Origin: Brachynemurus nebulosus
Lineage: Eukaryota; Arthropoda; Insecta; Neuroptera; Myrmeleontidae
DNA length: 64,000 nucleotides
Assembly: GCA_035578155.1 (NCBI GenBank)
Contig: JAPWDM010000006.1
Span: forward strand, 18,554,305-18,618,304
Direction of reading: 5' to 3'
Positions 47,507 through 59,581 of the stretch are shown in pieces; within the stretch, counting starts at the first letter, position 1; each line of letters starts with the position of its first letter. Made by a program: the position numbers and the translations under genes. The notes under the pieces were generated by a model. That model saw nothing but the letters and a program-made list of their open reading frames with translations. It was not told the origin of the DNA and made no database searches.

Positions 47507-48855
47507 ACACAGTGAAAAAATTTGTGTTAAAATAAACACATTTCACATGTGCAGAACGGTCCACTCAATTTTTTGTGTTATTTTAACACAAAGCGTATCT
47601 GTCAAATCTATACACAAGATTCGTGTCAATGATTTAACACACAAGAGGACATACATTTTGTGTTAATTTTTCAGATTTATCAGAATTCGTTGTCAAACTG
47701 TTTATTTAATAATTTTCTTCCATTGAAGCTTAAGATATTTGAAAGTCGTCAAAGATTATAACGATTTTGTTCATATATTATTATAAACGAGACTCAACGA
47801 ACGCAAAGTAAGTCAGTCCTTTGCAAAAATTCTTATTTGTTTCCATATATATGTAACAAAATATATATAAAAAAAAAGATGATAGTTTGGTTCTTATTAT
47901 TAAACAGAACCGAAAAATTATGTAAGAAAATGTAAGAAAATTGTTTCATTTTTAAACGTCTGATAAAACTATATTCGTCAATAACTGAAAAAAACTTATA
48001 ATTTTTCGGTTTTGTTTAATAACAAGAACTACTCTCATCCCTTTTATTATATGTATATTGTGGTAGATATATATTCTAATGTAAGTTAGGTACTTATAGC
48101 ATTCTTTTGCTCTACACAAATATTGTGTTACTTCCTTACTGTTAAAAGCAGGCTAAAATAAACAGTCATCGATAAAATTAAATCGATAAAATTTCATTCT
48201 GTTAAAATTTAGTCTAAAAATAAAAAATTTTTAGACTAAATTTTACTGTAATCATAAACGCAATCTGTTAAATTTTGAATAATATAATGCAATAAAACCT
48301 ATACATGCGTCAAATTTAAAACAACGAACTCACATGGAGCAAATTTAAAATGGTACGCATGCACAATTTTTTTAAATAACTTTTTAATTAATTATGCTTT
48401 ATCAGGCGACCCTACGAACATTTTACCGTTATATTTAGACACTACAAACGATAATCTTTCTATTGTTACCAAAAAAATTACATTCACGATTGCTTCCGGC
48501 TAACTTCAGTACAAAATTTTGATTGTTAATTACAAATAAACTGAAGGGCTACAAACGAAAATAAATATACTTACTACATACATCTACAAACGGCCTACAA
48601 TCGACTGAAGTTATTAAATTTTGACTACAAAAAAACTTCCGGCCAGCGTTATGATGCCACAAATATTGTGTTACTTCCTTGCTGTTCAAAACAGGTTAAC
48701 ATTTTTATTCTGTTAAATCGAAATTTGTGTTAATATTTTCATTTAATACAAACACGAAATGTTACATTAACGTAGGTTTGTGTTACTTATTTAACACAAA
48801 AATTTTAACCAGTTTTTCTTTTTTTTTACGCAGAACACAAATTTTGTTACTGTGT
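47507..48855. mobile_element. 1.35-kb TIR element
   Basis: acacagtgaaaaaatttgtg at 47507 is the near-inverse of cacaaattttgttactgtgt at 48836-48855. aacaca/tgtgtt motifs are frequent near both ends. A direct repeat (acaaatattgtgttacttcc) occurs at 48117 and 48659 and brackets about 540 bp, possibly a nested unit. No transposase frame and no clear target duplication. Confidence 0.6.
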
Positions 48856-49609
48856 TCGGTGTTCTTGTGAATTGTTTATGCCTCATAAATATTCAAAAGT
48901 TTTTTTTTCACACTAAGTAAGTATTATTTCTCTTATCAGCGTAATATTCAAAAGATGAACATAAAACTTACATAAAAAACTTCCTTAATTATGAAATTTC
49001 ATACGACTCGTGTCTCTTGAACGCGGCGATGCTTTCTTTTGTATCCACGCGTTGGATAAAAGTATTTTACAAGCTTGACTTGAATGAAATTTGACTACAT
49101 GGTGTTAATTGTGTGGACGAACTAGGGACCGGGACGGGGTGTTGTCAGGCAGGGGGTTTAATGTTTACTGTTGTTATATGATCGATGATTGCTTTGTGAA
49201 GTTTAAATTAGAAAGATAAAAATAAAATTGAAAAGAGCAAAAGTGAAAAAAATAATTTTTTCTTTTAAAAGATTGTAGGTATATATTGTAAATAATATCC
49301 GTTGAAATGCTGAAAACAATCTGATAATTCTGAGCGTTGAATAATTTTTTTTATACGTTTTGGTATGATCATTTTTTTTTCAATTTTGTCCAAAGTTTTT
49401 TTCTTTATGGGACGGAAAAGATATATTTCGACAAACTTTTTTTAATGAAATTTTTTTATGTATTATATCTTGGTTTTTTTGTTGTTGGAGAAAGTAAAAT
49501 TAAAGTACTGTAAGTTTTATCTGTACATTTAGAAATAGTACATTTAAATGTTTTATGTATTTTTTAAGATCTACAACCGCTCGTTTTGAAAAAATTAATT
49601 CATTTAAAT
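48856..49609. other. AT-rich non-coding stretch
   Basis: No supported feature. Confidence 0.5.
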
Positions 49610-50105
49610 CAGAGGTTCTCAAGGTGTGGTCCGCGAATTTCAGAAATGCGGCTGCAATTTCAAATTTGTAAACATTTTGCCGTTGAAAAATATCAGTGGT
49701 GTCGAACTATGCAAGTTATTTTTCTTAAAATTCATTCGGGCAGCATAATTTAATTTCCGCATGTAATTTTTCTGTTGTTTTTACAATTCCGATTTTGTGA
49801 AAAACGAAAAAAGCAGTATCAAAAATCTATGAGTAGCTTCAAACTTTAAGTTTTTAGTATCGGAGTTATGGTTGTTGAAGCTTTTAAAAAATTTGGTTTA
49901 CCTAATGACGTCATCAAGTTCGGTTAATAGTTACAAAAATGAGATGAATTAGATCCGTTGATGAGTTTCGCGTACAGAATTTGCGTGCGAAATTTTCATT
50001 TACCTTATAAAAATTGCACAATTATTTTAAAATATATTAATGGTTCGCCGAATATTTTGGTATTTTCAATTTAGCTCCCCGACATAAAACTTTGGGAACC
50101 TTTGC
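49610..50105. mobile_element. hAT-like MITE (cagaggttctcaa end)
   Basis: The left end cagaggttctcaaggtgtgg is a classic hAT terminus. The right end actttgggaacctttg is its worn inverse. Flanking 8-mers atttaaat and ccttaaac agree at only 5 positions, so this is an old copy. A diverged relative lies at 27165-27415. Confidence 0.6.
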
Positions 50106-50369
50106 CTTAAACGGAATATTAGTGTATCTCTAAAAGTAATTTGATTTTGACCTGTAATACAACACCGTACCTATTTAAAAATTCGATTTTGGAAAGTTAC
50201 GAATACGGTACTTGACTGTATTTAAAATTTGTGTCAAACGTTAAATAATTCTATGCATTATTATCATTACTTATGTCCAATTTTAATGATGAAACATAAA
50301 AAGATTTGATAACTATTTAGAAATTTTATTTTGAAAATCGCCATTTTTCAACAAATATTCAAATTAGTG

Positions 50370-51331
50370 CACAGAGAAAAAATTCCAGTAAAAATTACTG
50401 AGTTGCCTCCGGTAAACGAGTCTTAAGTGACCAGTCCGTAGGAAATTATTAAGCAAAAATATAAAAAATGCGTTTCAAACATTATTTTTTACGGTTCATT
50501 TGAAAATTTTTCCTGTACACCTTAAGAATTTTTCCTATACACCTTAAGAATTTTTCCTATACAGCTGCGTAAAATTCGATGGGGTAGTAAAATTTCAAGT
50601 GGACACCGGGAAAATTTGCTTAATTTTGTGTAAAATTTACTGAAATTATTATAATCTATACTGAGTTGTTGTGTATTTCATAGCAAGTATTGCATAGAAC
50701 AGAATAAACAAAACAAGTACGCAAGCGCAACCACCACGTAACCTGCTTGAGGTCCAGAGAGTACCCGTGTTAGGACAATACACGATATACAAGTTGGTCG
50801 GTTCGTCAGTTGTGCGTCATTATTATTTAAGTATTGGACTTTCCATTTAAAACAAAAAATTGTTGTGTTTTATGAATTTTTGGTTAGTTTTTATTTTAAT
50901 TCTTGTGTTTTTTTTATATGTATGTAACCTGATATGTTAATTGAAATATGTTTTTATACAAATTATTGTAATGTGCTTATTGTTAAAAATTTTTATCATG
51001 TAATATTTCAAATAAAGAATTTATATATTTTTTTCCACAAATAATAAAAAACCACAAAAAATTTTTTCTATATTAATAATTTGATTTTAATGCTTACCCT
51101 TCTATCAATATCCTTTTAAACTATTTTAACTCAATTATTTATTAATAAATAAAAAAAAACCTTATTTATAAATAATACGGTAATTTTTACTGAGCCGTCG
51201 TGTAATTTAAAAATTTTACTATAAATTATCGTAGTTTTTACTTAGCCTGTCACTTATGTCCGCATTACCAGAGAGCTCAGTAATTTTTTACCAAAAATTT
51301 CAGTAAAAATTACTGTATTTTTTTCTCAGTG
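50370..51331. mobile_element. 962-bp MITE, cactgagaaaaaatt family
   Basis: Starts cacagagaaaaaattcca and ends ttttttctcagtg. TG is found on both sides (50368-50369, 51332-51333), a 2-bp duplication like its relatives' TA. The empty site is at 35461-35470. The body matches 37103-38078, including gcctgtcacttatgtccgca and the AT-rich middle, and it carries a local duplication of ccttaagaatttttcctata near 50519. Confidence 0.9.
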
Positions 51332-51438
51332 TGGAAACGCGCTATTTCTTGAAATGTCTTGAATATGTCGATTTTGATAATTTTCATCGATGAGATGAAA
51401 TTGTGTTATTTTTTTTTTTTTGAATATTTCTATTAGCT

Positions 51439-51439
<1 letters not shown>

Positions 51440-51526
<87 letters not shown>
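51440..51526. repeat. (TA)n microsatellite
   Basis: Lies in element B copy 2. Copy 1 has only tatatataggtatag at the same place. Confidence 0.97.
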
Positions 51527-51529
<3 letters not shown>

Positions 51530-51812
51530 ATAATAATCGACCAGAATTCAAATAAATATTTGCTTTTACTTTGACATTTTATGAATATAATTAAAGTTTT
51601 GAGGTTATAAATATTGACATTGACATTTAGTTGCTTTAAACTGTGACGTCACTATAGTGAGGTGTTTTCCCCGCCTTTTTCTCATTTAAAATTGTAGGGT
51701 TATTTTTTTTGATGATTTTTTACAGAATCTGTCGAAAATAAAAAAATCACTTAATTGATATGGAAAAACAATGCTTTTAGAATATTTTTGTAACTTCAGT
51801 CAAGAACCCTAT

Positions 51813-52779
51813 TTGGATCTTTTACGGTTTTATAAGTAAGAACGCGTTTTACTGTAACTCTTAGACCATTTATGGGCTCTATGGCCTACACGGCCACAGT
51901 ATATTGAAACTGAAATCTAGTCCACTTTTTCTTTTCAATTTTCTCCAACGCCTAGTCAACACCAACAATCATTTCACAAATTTGTTAATCCAACTTGAAT
52001 TTTGTCATAGACTTAATTGTAACTAATCGTCTAACACCCAAAAATTTATACAAGTATGCACTTAAAACATATGGGCGACTTTAAATAGACGAAAAATTTA
52101 AATTAAATATACATGTCTGGCCTTAATGGTCAATAATGTTACATTTGAAAATATAATTAAAAAAAAAATTAAACAATTCATTAAATGTGGAATGTGGAAC
52201 TTTAATAAAATTAAAAAACTGCTGCATACATATTACGTACAGTACGTCATAAAAAATTTAGAACCAACCATGCTGTTAAAAAAATGGATATGCCGTGGAA
52301 TTAAAATGATTTTAATGGTATTCATAATCAGTCAGTATTGGGAGTCATATTTTTGGTAAGGTTGTATACGTGTGTTTTGTATGATATATATGTACAATTT
52401 CGTATTCAATTCGTCTATCTTGTTTAAGTACAAGGTACATACAAGTGAGTCTGTATGTATTTATTATACATATATATTTATGTCTATTTATTATATTTTT
52501 TGATTTATATAGTGTCAGATTACTTGTGGGAGTTGAACGTGTATCAGTGTTGACTGACATCCACCAATTTATATGCATATATGTAGGTACTACAGGTATA
52601 ATGGCAAGCAAAATAAGGTAGAAATTTCGTAGCTTAAATTAAAATTCAGGATAATTTTAACTTCACGTTAATTTTTCCCAAAAGTTCGATTGTATTTAAC
52701 ACAAGGCGTATTTTATCATATTTGAAAATATGAGCGATGACAGCTGGTGATACACTATAGAGTACACTGTTTGGCATTT
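51813..52779. other. AT-rich non-coding stretch
   Basis: No supported feature. The frame at 52126-52359 is lysine/asparagine-rich with no domain. Confidence 0.5.
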
Positions 52780-52794
52780 AATTGCCAACATTAA

Positions 52795-53190
52795 TTAAAT
52801 ATTGTAAAATTACATTTCGAAATGTTTAGAACATTTTTCTATGTAAAATTACATTGTAGAATGTTTTACCTTACATTTCGGATGTAATTTTACACCACTC
52901 AATTACATTTTCAACTCAACTGACGCCGTCACTTGCGCAGAATCAATCACGTGATACCAGTAGTTTACATACAAATACAGTAAATTTTCGTTTCGAAATG
53001 TAATTTTACTATTTTAACATGTCAAATACCACTTTTACATGTAATTTTAGTATCAAAGTATTTAAAATTACAGTGAAAATTTATTTTTACACAAAATATC
53101 ATATTTTACAACTAAATTGTTTAAATTTACTAACACATTGTAATTTTCAAGACATACTGTAAAAAATTACCATATTTTTTATTGTAATAA
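52795..53190. repeat. Cluster of tgtaaaattaca-like motifs
   Basis: About ten copies of gtaaaattaca or tgtaattttac in both orientations, with cgaaatg blocks between (catttcgaaatgt near 52815, cgtttcgaaatgtaatt near 52990). No outer TIR could be fixed. It may be a MITE built from repeated motifs. Confidence 0.5.
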
Positions 53191-53394
53191 TACATATTTT
53201 TTTAACAGTTATAAAGTGTATTTTTATGAAATCTTCGCGAGAATTTACTCCACGGTTTTCTTCCAGTAAATCAGTGCAATTTTGGAACCGTTTGATGAAA
53301 TTTTTTACATGTATTTAAAGATTTGTTAATTTGTACATATTTTAAATTAAATGTTTTATAAATAGATAAGACATTTGCCAATAAAAAAAAAATA

Positions 53395-53597
53395 CAAAAA
53401 AAGTTTTGTTGAAGGGGGTTGGTTTCGAACGCAGGACCATTCTATTTACGATCCGAGAACAACACCACTAATCTACGGGTTTTGTTACATGCAGCAATCT
53501 TTTTTAGGCTTATTAAGAACACCAGGTGCGTTCAAACTTTTTAATTAATTTTTTTACAGGTTTTTCTAAACAGTGCCGTCCCCTTGTAAGACAAAAT
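53395..53597. repeat. Single diverged arm of the 18868-19832 palindrome
   Basis: Matches the right arm (about 19560-19830): ggttggtttcgaacgcagga, aggcttattaagaacaccag, tttttctaaacagtgcc and the terminus ccccttgtaag. On the minus strand it keeps a tRNA B-box-like block (tgcgttcgaaacc) and an A-box-like block (tagattagtgg). Confidence 0.7.
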
Positions 53598-53599
53598 TT

Positions 53600-54268
53600 G
53601 GTAAAAATCAGTTCGATGAACTTGTATTGTATGTATTCGAAAGACATGTCTTACTGTACATGTATTTATCTATTTTTTAATTTTTATAATGAAAATATGC
53701 TTTGATAAAAAGATTAAAAAAATTAATAAATATTTATATTAAAAATTTTTTCCACATGCAATTTTTTTAAATATTTTATTCGCTTTTGCAGTATTGTTAT
53801 GTAAAAAAAATGGTTTTTGCAAATAAACTCTAAAACTCTCCGTAAAAAGTCCATTTGTCAAATTGACGCCGATGTATGATTAACGTTTCTCGTAGACCAA
53901 CGTATGATTCTAGAGTTAAATACACACAAACCACAAGAGCCCGTATACCTATTGTGAGATGCTCACTTAATTTAACCACTACTGTACCGATATTTTCCAA
54001 TCATTTACACACGAAACACTTCACGTAAATAATAAATGTTGTATTGTTAAATTGTAACAACATCAAGTAATGTAACACAGCAATTGACTCTATTTGTGTT
54101 CAGGTAACAATGATTATTTTCTTTTTTTATAACATTTATTTTATAAACAGAAACGTGAAAGTTTGCTTTAAGATTCCACATTATTGAGTTTCAATTGCAC
54201 ATTGAGTGCCATAAATTATATTCATCCAAACAAGGATTTGATTATCAATGTTGACGAATATCTCAAGC
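53600..54268. other. AT-rich non-coding stretch
   Basis: No supported feature. Confidence 0.5.
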
Positions 54269-54270
54269 TA

Positions 54271-54476
54271 TTACGGAGAGAAAATTCCTATAAAAATTAC
54301 TGTGCTCATACTACAATCGACGTGTAACAGGCGAACATATAAAATTTTTGTACGGTAAAATTATAAAAATTACAATAATATTTATAATTTTACCGTACAA
54401 AAATTGGATATTTTCGCCTGTTACACGTCGATTGTAGTATGAGCACAGTAATTTTTATAGAAATTTTCTCTCCGTG
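54271..54476. mobile_element. Short foldback MITE, cacggagagaaaa family
   Basis: A 206-bp near-perfect palindrome: acggagagaaaattcctata at the left, and its inverse ending ttttctctccgtg at the right. TA borders both ends (54269-54270, 54477-54478). The arms include actacaatcgacgtgtaaca. The long relative with the same termini is at 22451-23252. The minus-strand frame at 54390-54647 overlaps the right arm and is not a gene. Confidence 0.87.
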
Positions 54477-54734
54477 TACGTAAACATTTGCGTTTGTCAA
54501 AGTACAGCAACCAACATATTGGAATAAGAAGTTATGAGATTGGCATAAGAAATACAGGGTAAACATTTTGATTGAGAATGCAAAGGAAATGATACGAGAA
54601 CATACACCAGAAATGCAAGGGCTTAAGTGACCATGAAAAAAAACCAACCGGATGGAAATTTTCCGAATCTTAATATATGTATGCTGGCGTCAAAATTGCT
54701 GAATGACTGGGGACTAGAGCCAGGCCGCGATAGT

Positions 54735-54987
54735 ATTTCACCGGTCCGTAGAAAATGATTTCAGGCTACAACACCTATATTTAAAAACGAAATAACTGCT
54801 TTTAAATATTTTTCTAATGGTTAAAAAAGTGTCGATATTTACCCAAATTACATGATAAATCAAGTGGTCGGAAAACGACATTTCATATTACACGACCTAA
54901 TTTTATTCCAGTTAAAGGCTGAAATGATTCCAGATTAAAAGAACTATATTTAAAATAGAAACATTGCTTTTAGACATTTCTGTAATG
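54735..54987. repeat. 168-bp satellite, interrupted
   Basis: gtggtcggaaaacgacattt at 54863 with preceding and following unit sequence. The last unit is cut at acatttctgtaatg (54974-54987) and resumes at 55567 after the inserted element. Confidence 0.82.
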
Positions 54988-55566
54988 AATTTTCAATTTC
55001 AAATATTATCGAGTGCTTATGAAACACTACTACGTATGACAGACTTTTGTCTGCATTTAAACACACGCAGTATTCATATGTTCACTTATCGTTCAGCTAA
55101 ACTGAAACTTTAAGCACTCGACTTCCTTGGTTAACATGACCAAAAACCACATATCTAAATTAAAAATCACAAACTGATTGAAAAAATTATCCGGATCATT
55201 TTTTCAATCACTTTGTGGTTTTTGGTCATGTTAACCAAAGGAAGTCGAGTGCTTAAAGTTTCAGTTTAGCTGAATGACAAGTGAACATATGAATACTGCG
55301 TGTGTTTAAATGCAGACAAAAGTCTGTCATACGTAGTAGTGTTTCACAAGCACTCGATAATATTTGAAATTGAAAAATTGTAACTGCTTCTCGCATTATA
55401 GAGTGTACATACACATAAGTGATTGAATGTTGCCTGTATCGAGCGCCTGTCGAGCAAAGGATCGATGGTGTAATGGCGAGCACACCTGGCTAGTTACCGG
55501 GAGATCCTGGGTTCGATTCCCGGCCGATCCGGATAATTTTTTCAATCACTTTGTAATTTTTAATTT
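54988..55566 (+). mobile_element. tRNA-bearing hairpin element with 14-bp TSDs
   Basis: The element lies inside a satellite unit. The exact 14-mer acatttctgtaatg precedes (54974-54987) and follows it (55567-55580), and the unit reads on normally after it, so both ends are fixed. Such long duplications are typical of target-primed retrotransposition. The left three quarters form a palindrome (arms about 54991-55157 and 55202-55378, centre near 55190). The right part holds the tRNA-like sequence and a 36-bp tail. The tail (gataattttttcaatcactt) also occurs inverted in the palindrome centre. No protein is encoded. Confidence 0.82.
55459..55530 (+). tRNA. tRNA-Thr(AGT)-like sequence within a repeat
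   Basis: The 72-nt sequence folds as a cloverleaf. The acceptor stem ggatcga/ccgatcc has one A-C mismatch. The D stem is gtgt/gcac. The anticodon stem cctgg/ccggg carries the loop ctagtta (anticodon AGT), and the T stem ctggg/cccgg carries ttcgatt. A box tggtgtaatgg and B box ggttcgattcc fit the pol III consensus exactly. CCA is not encoded. Its position inside the TSD-flanked element at 54988-55566 makes a retroposon promoter more likely than a working cellular tRNA, but a functional gene cannot be excluded. Confidence 0.75.
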
Positions 55567-55580
55567 ACATTTCTGTAATG

Positions 55581-55650
55581 CTTAAGAAAGTGTCGATATT
55601 TATCTGAATTAAACAGTAGACCAAGGGGTCTGTAATCCAAATTACATATT
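55581..55650. repeat. 168-bp satellite, continuation
   Basis: cttaagaaagtgtcgatatt onward completes the unit broken at 54987, then degrades after agtagaccaaggggtc. Confidence 0.75.
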
Positions 55651-56607
55651 AGAAAATGGATAATCGTCACATGTCATGTGATCCTATACGTGACCGATTC
55701 ACACAAAATTATACGCGATTCTACAGATCCGTGACTGAAAAAAAGTTGAGGGGCACTGCACTAGACTAAAAATAATTATACATATTATGATGCATTAAAT
55801 GCAGCAAAATTTGCACACATCTTGTATAGTGGTTCTGGAATTATCACCATGTTTAATTTCAAGAAAAAATAGAAAAATTTTGTTGCTTAACTAAAGCGTT
55901 CAGTAACCCTTAAGGAGGGGATAAGGTTAATTCGTACAAAAAAGGCATGTTTTTGTTATTTTTTTTTGTGACGACACCGTTAAAATCTCTTTATTAAAAC
56001 CAGTGGTACATTAAAGTATGACATTTGGAGAATATTATATAAAATTTTCACGAAGAAATATTAAAAAATACAGTAATGGCAACAATTATTCCGACGTGTC
56101 TCGGAAAAAAGTAGAATTGCGGTGCCCCTCATAACTTGGTGTTGGATCATCCGAAATAAAAAAATAAAAGTTCATTCGTTAGATAATAGTTTTCCTAAGG
56201 TAACGCTGGGAGGGTCTTTTGAAATTTCAATTTTTCACTTTTTTGGAACACTTGGAAAGGAAAAGCACGATTTTTTGCGAAAAAAATCGGCTAACTTGTT
56301 TTGTAAAATAAAAATTATGAACAAATTTGAAAAAAACTCTCCAGCGTTACCTCGTAAATTATGTACAGAAATAGTGTTCAAAATTTCAAAAGGATTGGTG
56401 CTGTAGTTTTGAAGTTATGAGGGGAACCGATTTTGAAAACGTGAGCTGTGGGGAAAACGCTTTAAAGTTTTGAACACTTAAAAGCTCTTGTATAAAACTG
56501 ATATAGAATACTTACTGCTAAACTAAATTTTGTACCCTACACTGACAAAATATACAGTACAGGTATAAACACGTTTATACTTTCATTGAAATTTCTATAA
56601 TATAACT

Positions 56608-56610
<3 letters not shown>
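55651..56610. other. Non-coding stretch with weak inverted pairs
   Basis: A hAT-like right end (gttgaggggcactg) finishes at 55758. A separate pair, ggtgcccctcataact (56121) and agttatgaggggaacc (about 56412), forms a 300-bp hairpin-like unit. cccttaaggagg at 55908 and cctccttaagg near 56968 could be the ends of a larger TIR element. None has a verified target duplication. Confidence 0.4.

Positions 56611-56694
<84 letters not shown>
56611..56694. repeat. (TA)n followed by (GA)n
   Basis: TA to 56669, then GA to 56694. The same compound order (TA then GA) occurs at 57352-57443. Confidence 0.97.
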
Positions 56695-57443
<749 letters not shown>

Positions 57444-57760
57444 AGTGTCTACCTACTATATTATGTATGTATTGTGTACACATTGTGACGTAACATATGG
57501 TAAAACAATAGACAGGCTCGAGTATATCATCTTCAATTTTTTTTTACTTCGATAAAAAATGCCAAACGTTTTGTTGGAATTATAAATAAAGAGGGGCCTT
57601 TCGGTTAAAAATTGTAAGTGGGTAATTCTAGTGTGTTAATTTAACACGTGTGTAACATTAGAAATTATGTTAATTAAGGGGACATACTTTTTAATTCTGT
57701 CCTTATAAACGATATAATCCTTTTTACCCGTGGCAAACGGCTTTGACGAATTTGATGAAA
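57444..57760. other. Non-coding stretch
   Basis: Only a small palindromic block (gtgtgttaatttaacacgtg near 57632) was noticed. Confidence 0.5.
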
Positions 57761-57844
57761 TTTGCTACGGAAGAGTTTTCGGATTTTAGAAAGTGATTTA
57801 GCTAGGTCCCAACTTATGAAAAATTTATTTAGAAAAATAACCTC

Positions 57845-59290
57845 GAAAAATTTAATGCTTACGAAATTTGGTGTGCGAACTGGAATCCGGACTGGCTCGG
57901 CTAAGTTCGTTAGCCAGACACGTCGGATGCCCAGAAGTAGGTTTTTTGGCTATTTATCGCCATTATTCGCCATTTTCAGTGTTCTTTTGCAAAATTTGGC
58001 CAGAATTAAAAAAGTTTTTAATTTCTTTTACACCATCGGAAAGAGCGTAAAAAATTGCATAAGATAAGCTTTTAAAAAATTGTTCTAAGTAAACTAGCTT
58101 TTGAGAAAAACAGAAATTTTCTGAATTTTTTTATAATAAATGCTTTATCGTTTAAGCAATTCTTTTCTAGATAAAACAAGTGCTAGTTAGTTATTCAATA
58201 TGTATCTATGTGTTATAATAATAATAGCTCTGCCTCATCAAAATTAGCCAGATTTTTTAGGAGTACGTTATGGAAAGGAAATTTTTGTATGATGTCCTCC
58301 TTTAGAGAGAAAATATAATTTATATATATTTACATACCTAGAAAATCGAAAACTGTAGTTATGTAATGTAATAACATATGAGATCCGTTACACAATATGA
58401 GATCCCTACATTATATGAGATCCGTTAGGTCCTGAGGGCCCAAAAGCGCTAAAAATTAACTACTGAACGGATTTTGAAAATTGTTTCACTTGTAAAAAGC
58501 TAAACTATTTTAAATGGGTACTTAGATGAGATCCGCCAGAGCCAAATATCTGGAAATTCGCTATGTTATGCAGATGATGCGACAGGGGTATTTTCTTTTT
58601 TTTTGCTCGTCAAAGTGGTTTATTCCTTTTATTTCGAAAGGAAAAATCCAATTTTTTGAAAATTGAAAATATCGAAAATCCTTTTTAGCTCTTTAATTTT
58701 CCGTGTTACTAACCCCCCTCCTCCGCCACAAAAAAAAGAAAGTTAGTTGTATACTCTCTTGAGTGAGAACTGGGAAAATGAGAAGACCACGTTTAGTACC
58801 TTCAGAAATAAAAATATTTGATACGGAGAAAAAAATCCACAAATTAGCTAATACATGACTGAGCAGCAGCTTAAAGTGATCATAGACCAAATATGCCAAC
58901 TCTCAAAAAAGCATAAATTAAAAAAAAAATACCCCTGTCGCAGCACCTGCATAACATAGCGAATTTTCAAAGATAGGACACTGACGGATCTCATATAACA
59001 ACTTGTATCCATCTAAAATAGTTTAACTCTATAACAGTGATAAGATTTTCGAAATCGGTTGAGTAGTTAATTTTTTACTTTTGAGTCCCCAGGACCCTGG
59101 CGGATCACATATACTATAGCACATATGCATTTAAATAAGTTTAACCAAAAAATCACTAAAAATGGTGAAAAATGGCTTCTAAAAATCGGACATATCAGCT
59201 AACGAACTCGTCCCAGCTTTTGAGACTTTTGAACTTCTAACAAAATTTCGTAAAGATTGAATGCTTCATTCGAGAGTTATCGCGCAGACA
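57845..59290. repeat. Composite foldback of family M arms
   Basis: Left arm: family M blocks (gttagccagacacgtcggat at 57909, terminal block atgcgacaggggtatttt at 58577) interrupted by about 400 bp containing gagatccgttaggtcctgag. Right arm: tacccctgtcgcagcacctg at 58930, then the inverted relative of the interrupting segment (ctgacggatctcatat, caggaccctggcggatc), then tcattcgagagttatcgcgc. Both arms thus carry the same foreign segment, so it entered before the inverted duplication. The centre is near 58760. Confidence 0.72.
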
Positions 59291-59295
59291 CACAC

Positions 59296-59368
<73 letters not shown>
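59288..59368. repeat. (CA)n and (TA)n microsatellites
   Basis: A short acacacaca run leads into TA at 59301-59368. It lies between the family M arm on the left and the palindrome at 59367-59736 on the right. Confidence 0.95.
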
Positions 59369-59371
<3 letters not shown>

Positions 59372-59522
59372 AAATAACTCTCGTCCTTTTGTGGGTGACT
59401 CTTTGCACCCTGTAGACACTAAAACCGCAGGAATTTTTTCGGAATTAACAGTCGCGTCACCCCTCGATATAGGAAATAAGAATTATTTCCTTTACACCCT
59501 GTATATAATATATATACACACC

Positions 59523-59581
<59 letters not shown>

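Larger units (their letters stand above)
50203..51812. mobile_element. Element B, copy 2 (with MITE and TA expansion)
   Basis: Same ends and body as 35306-35907 (ATACGGTACTTGACTG start, cagtcaagaaccctat end). The difference in length comes from the MITE at 50370-51331 and the TA array at 51440-51526. Shared blocks include ctgtgacgtcactatagtga and catttaaaattgtagggtta. Confidence 0.83.

Noticed and set aside
54720..55758. Larger hAT element enclosing the satellite and the tRNA element
   Set aside because: gttgaggggcactg at the right is hAT-like and flanking gactagag/cactagac agree at 6 of 8, but the proposed left end does not match the right end well.
56122..56406. 94-codon frame
   Set aside because: No domain, flanked by an inverted pair and with ordinary composition; a chance frame is more likely.
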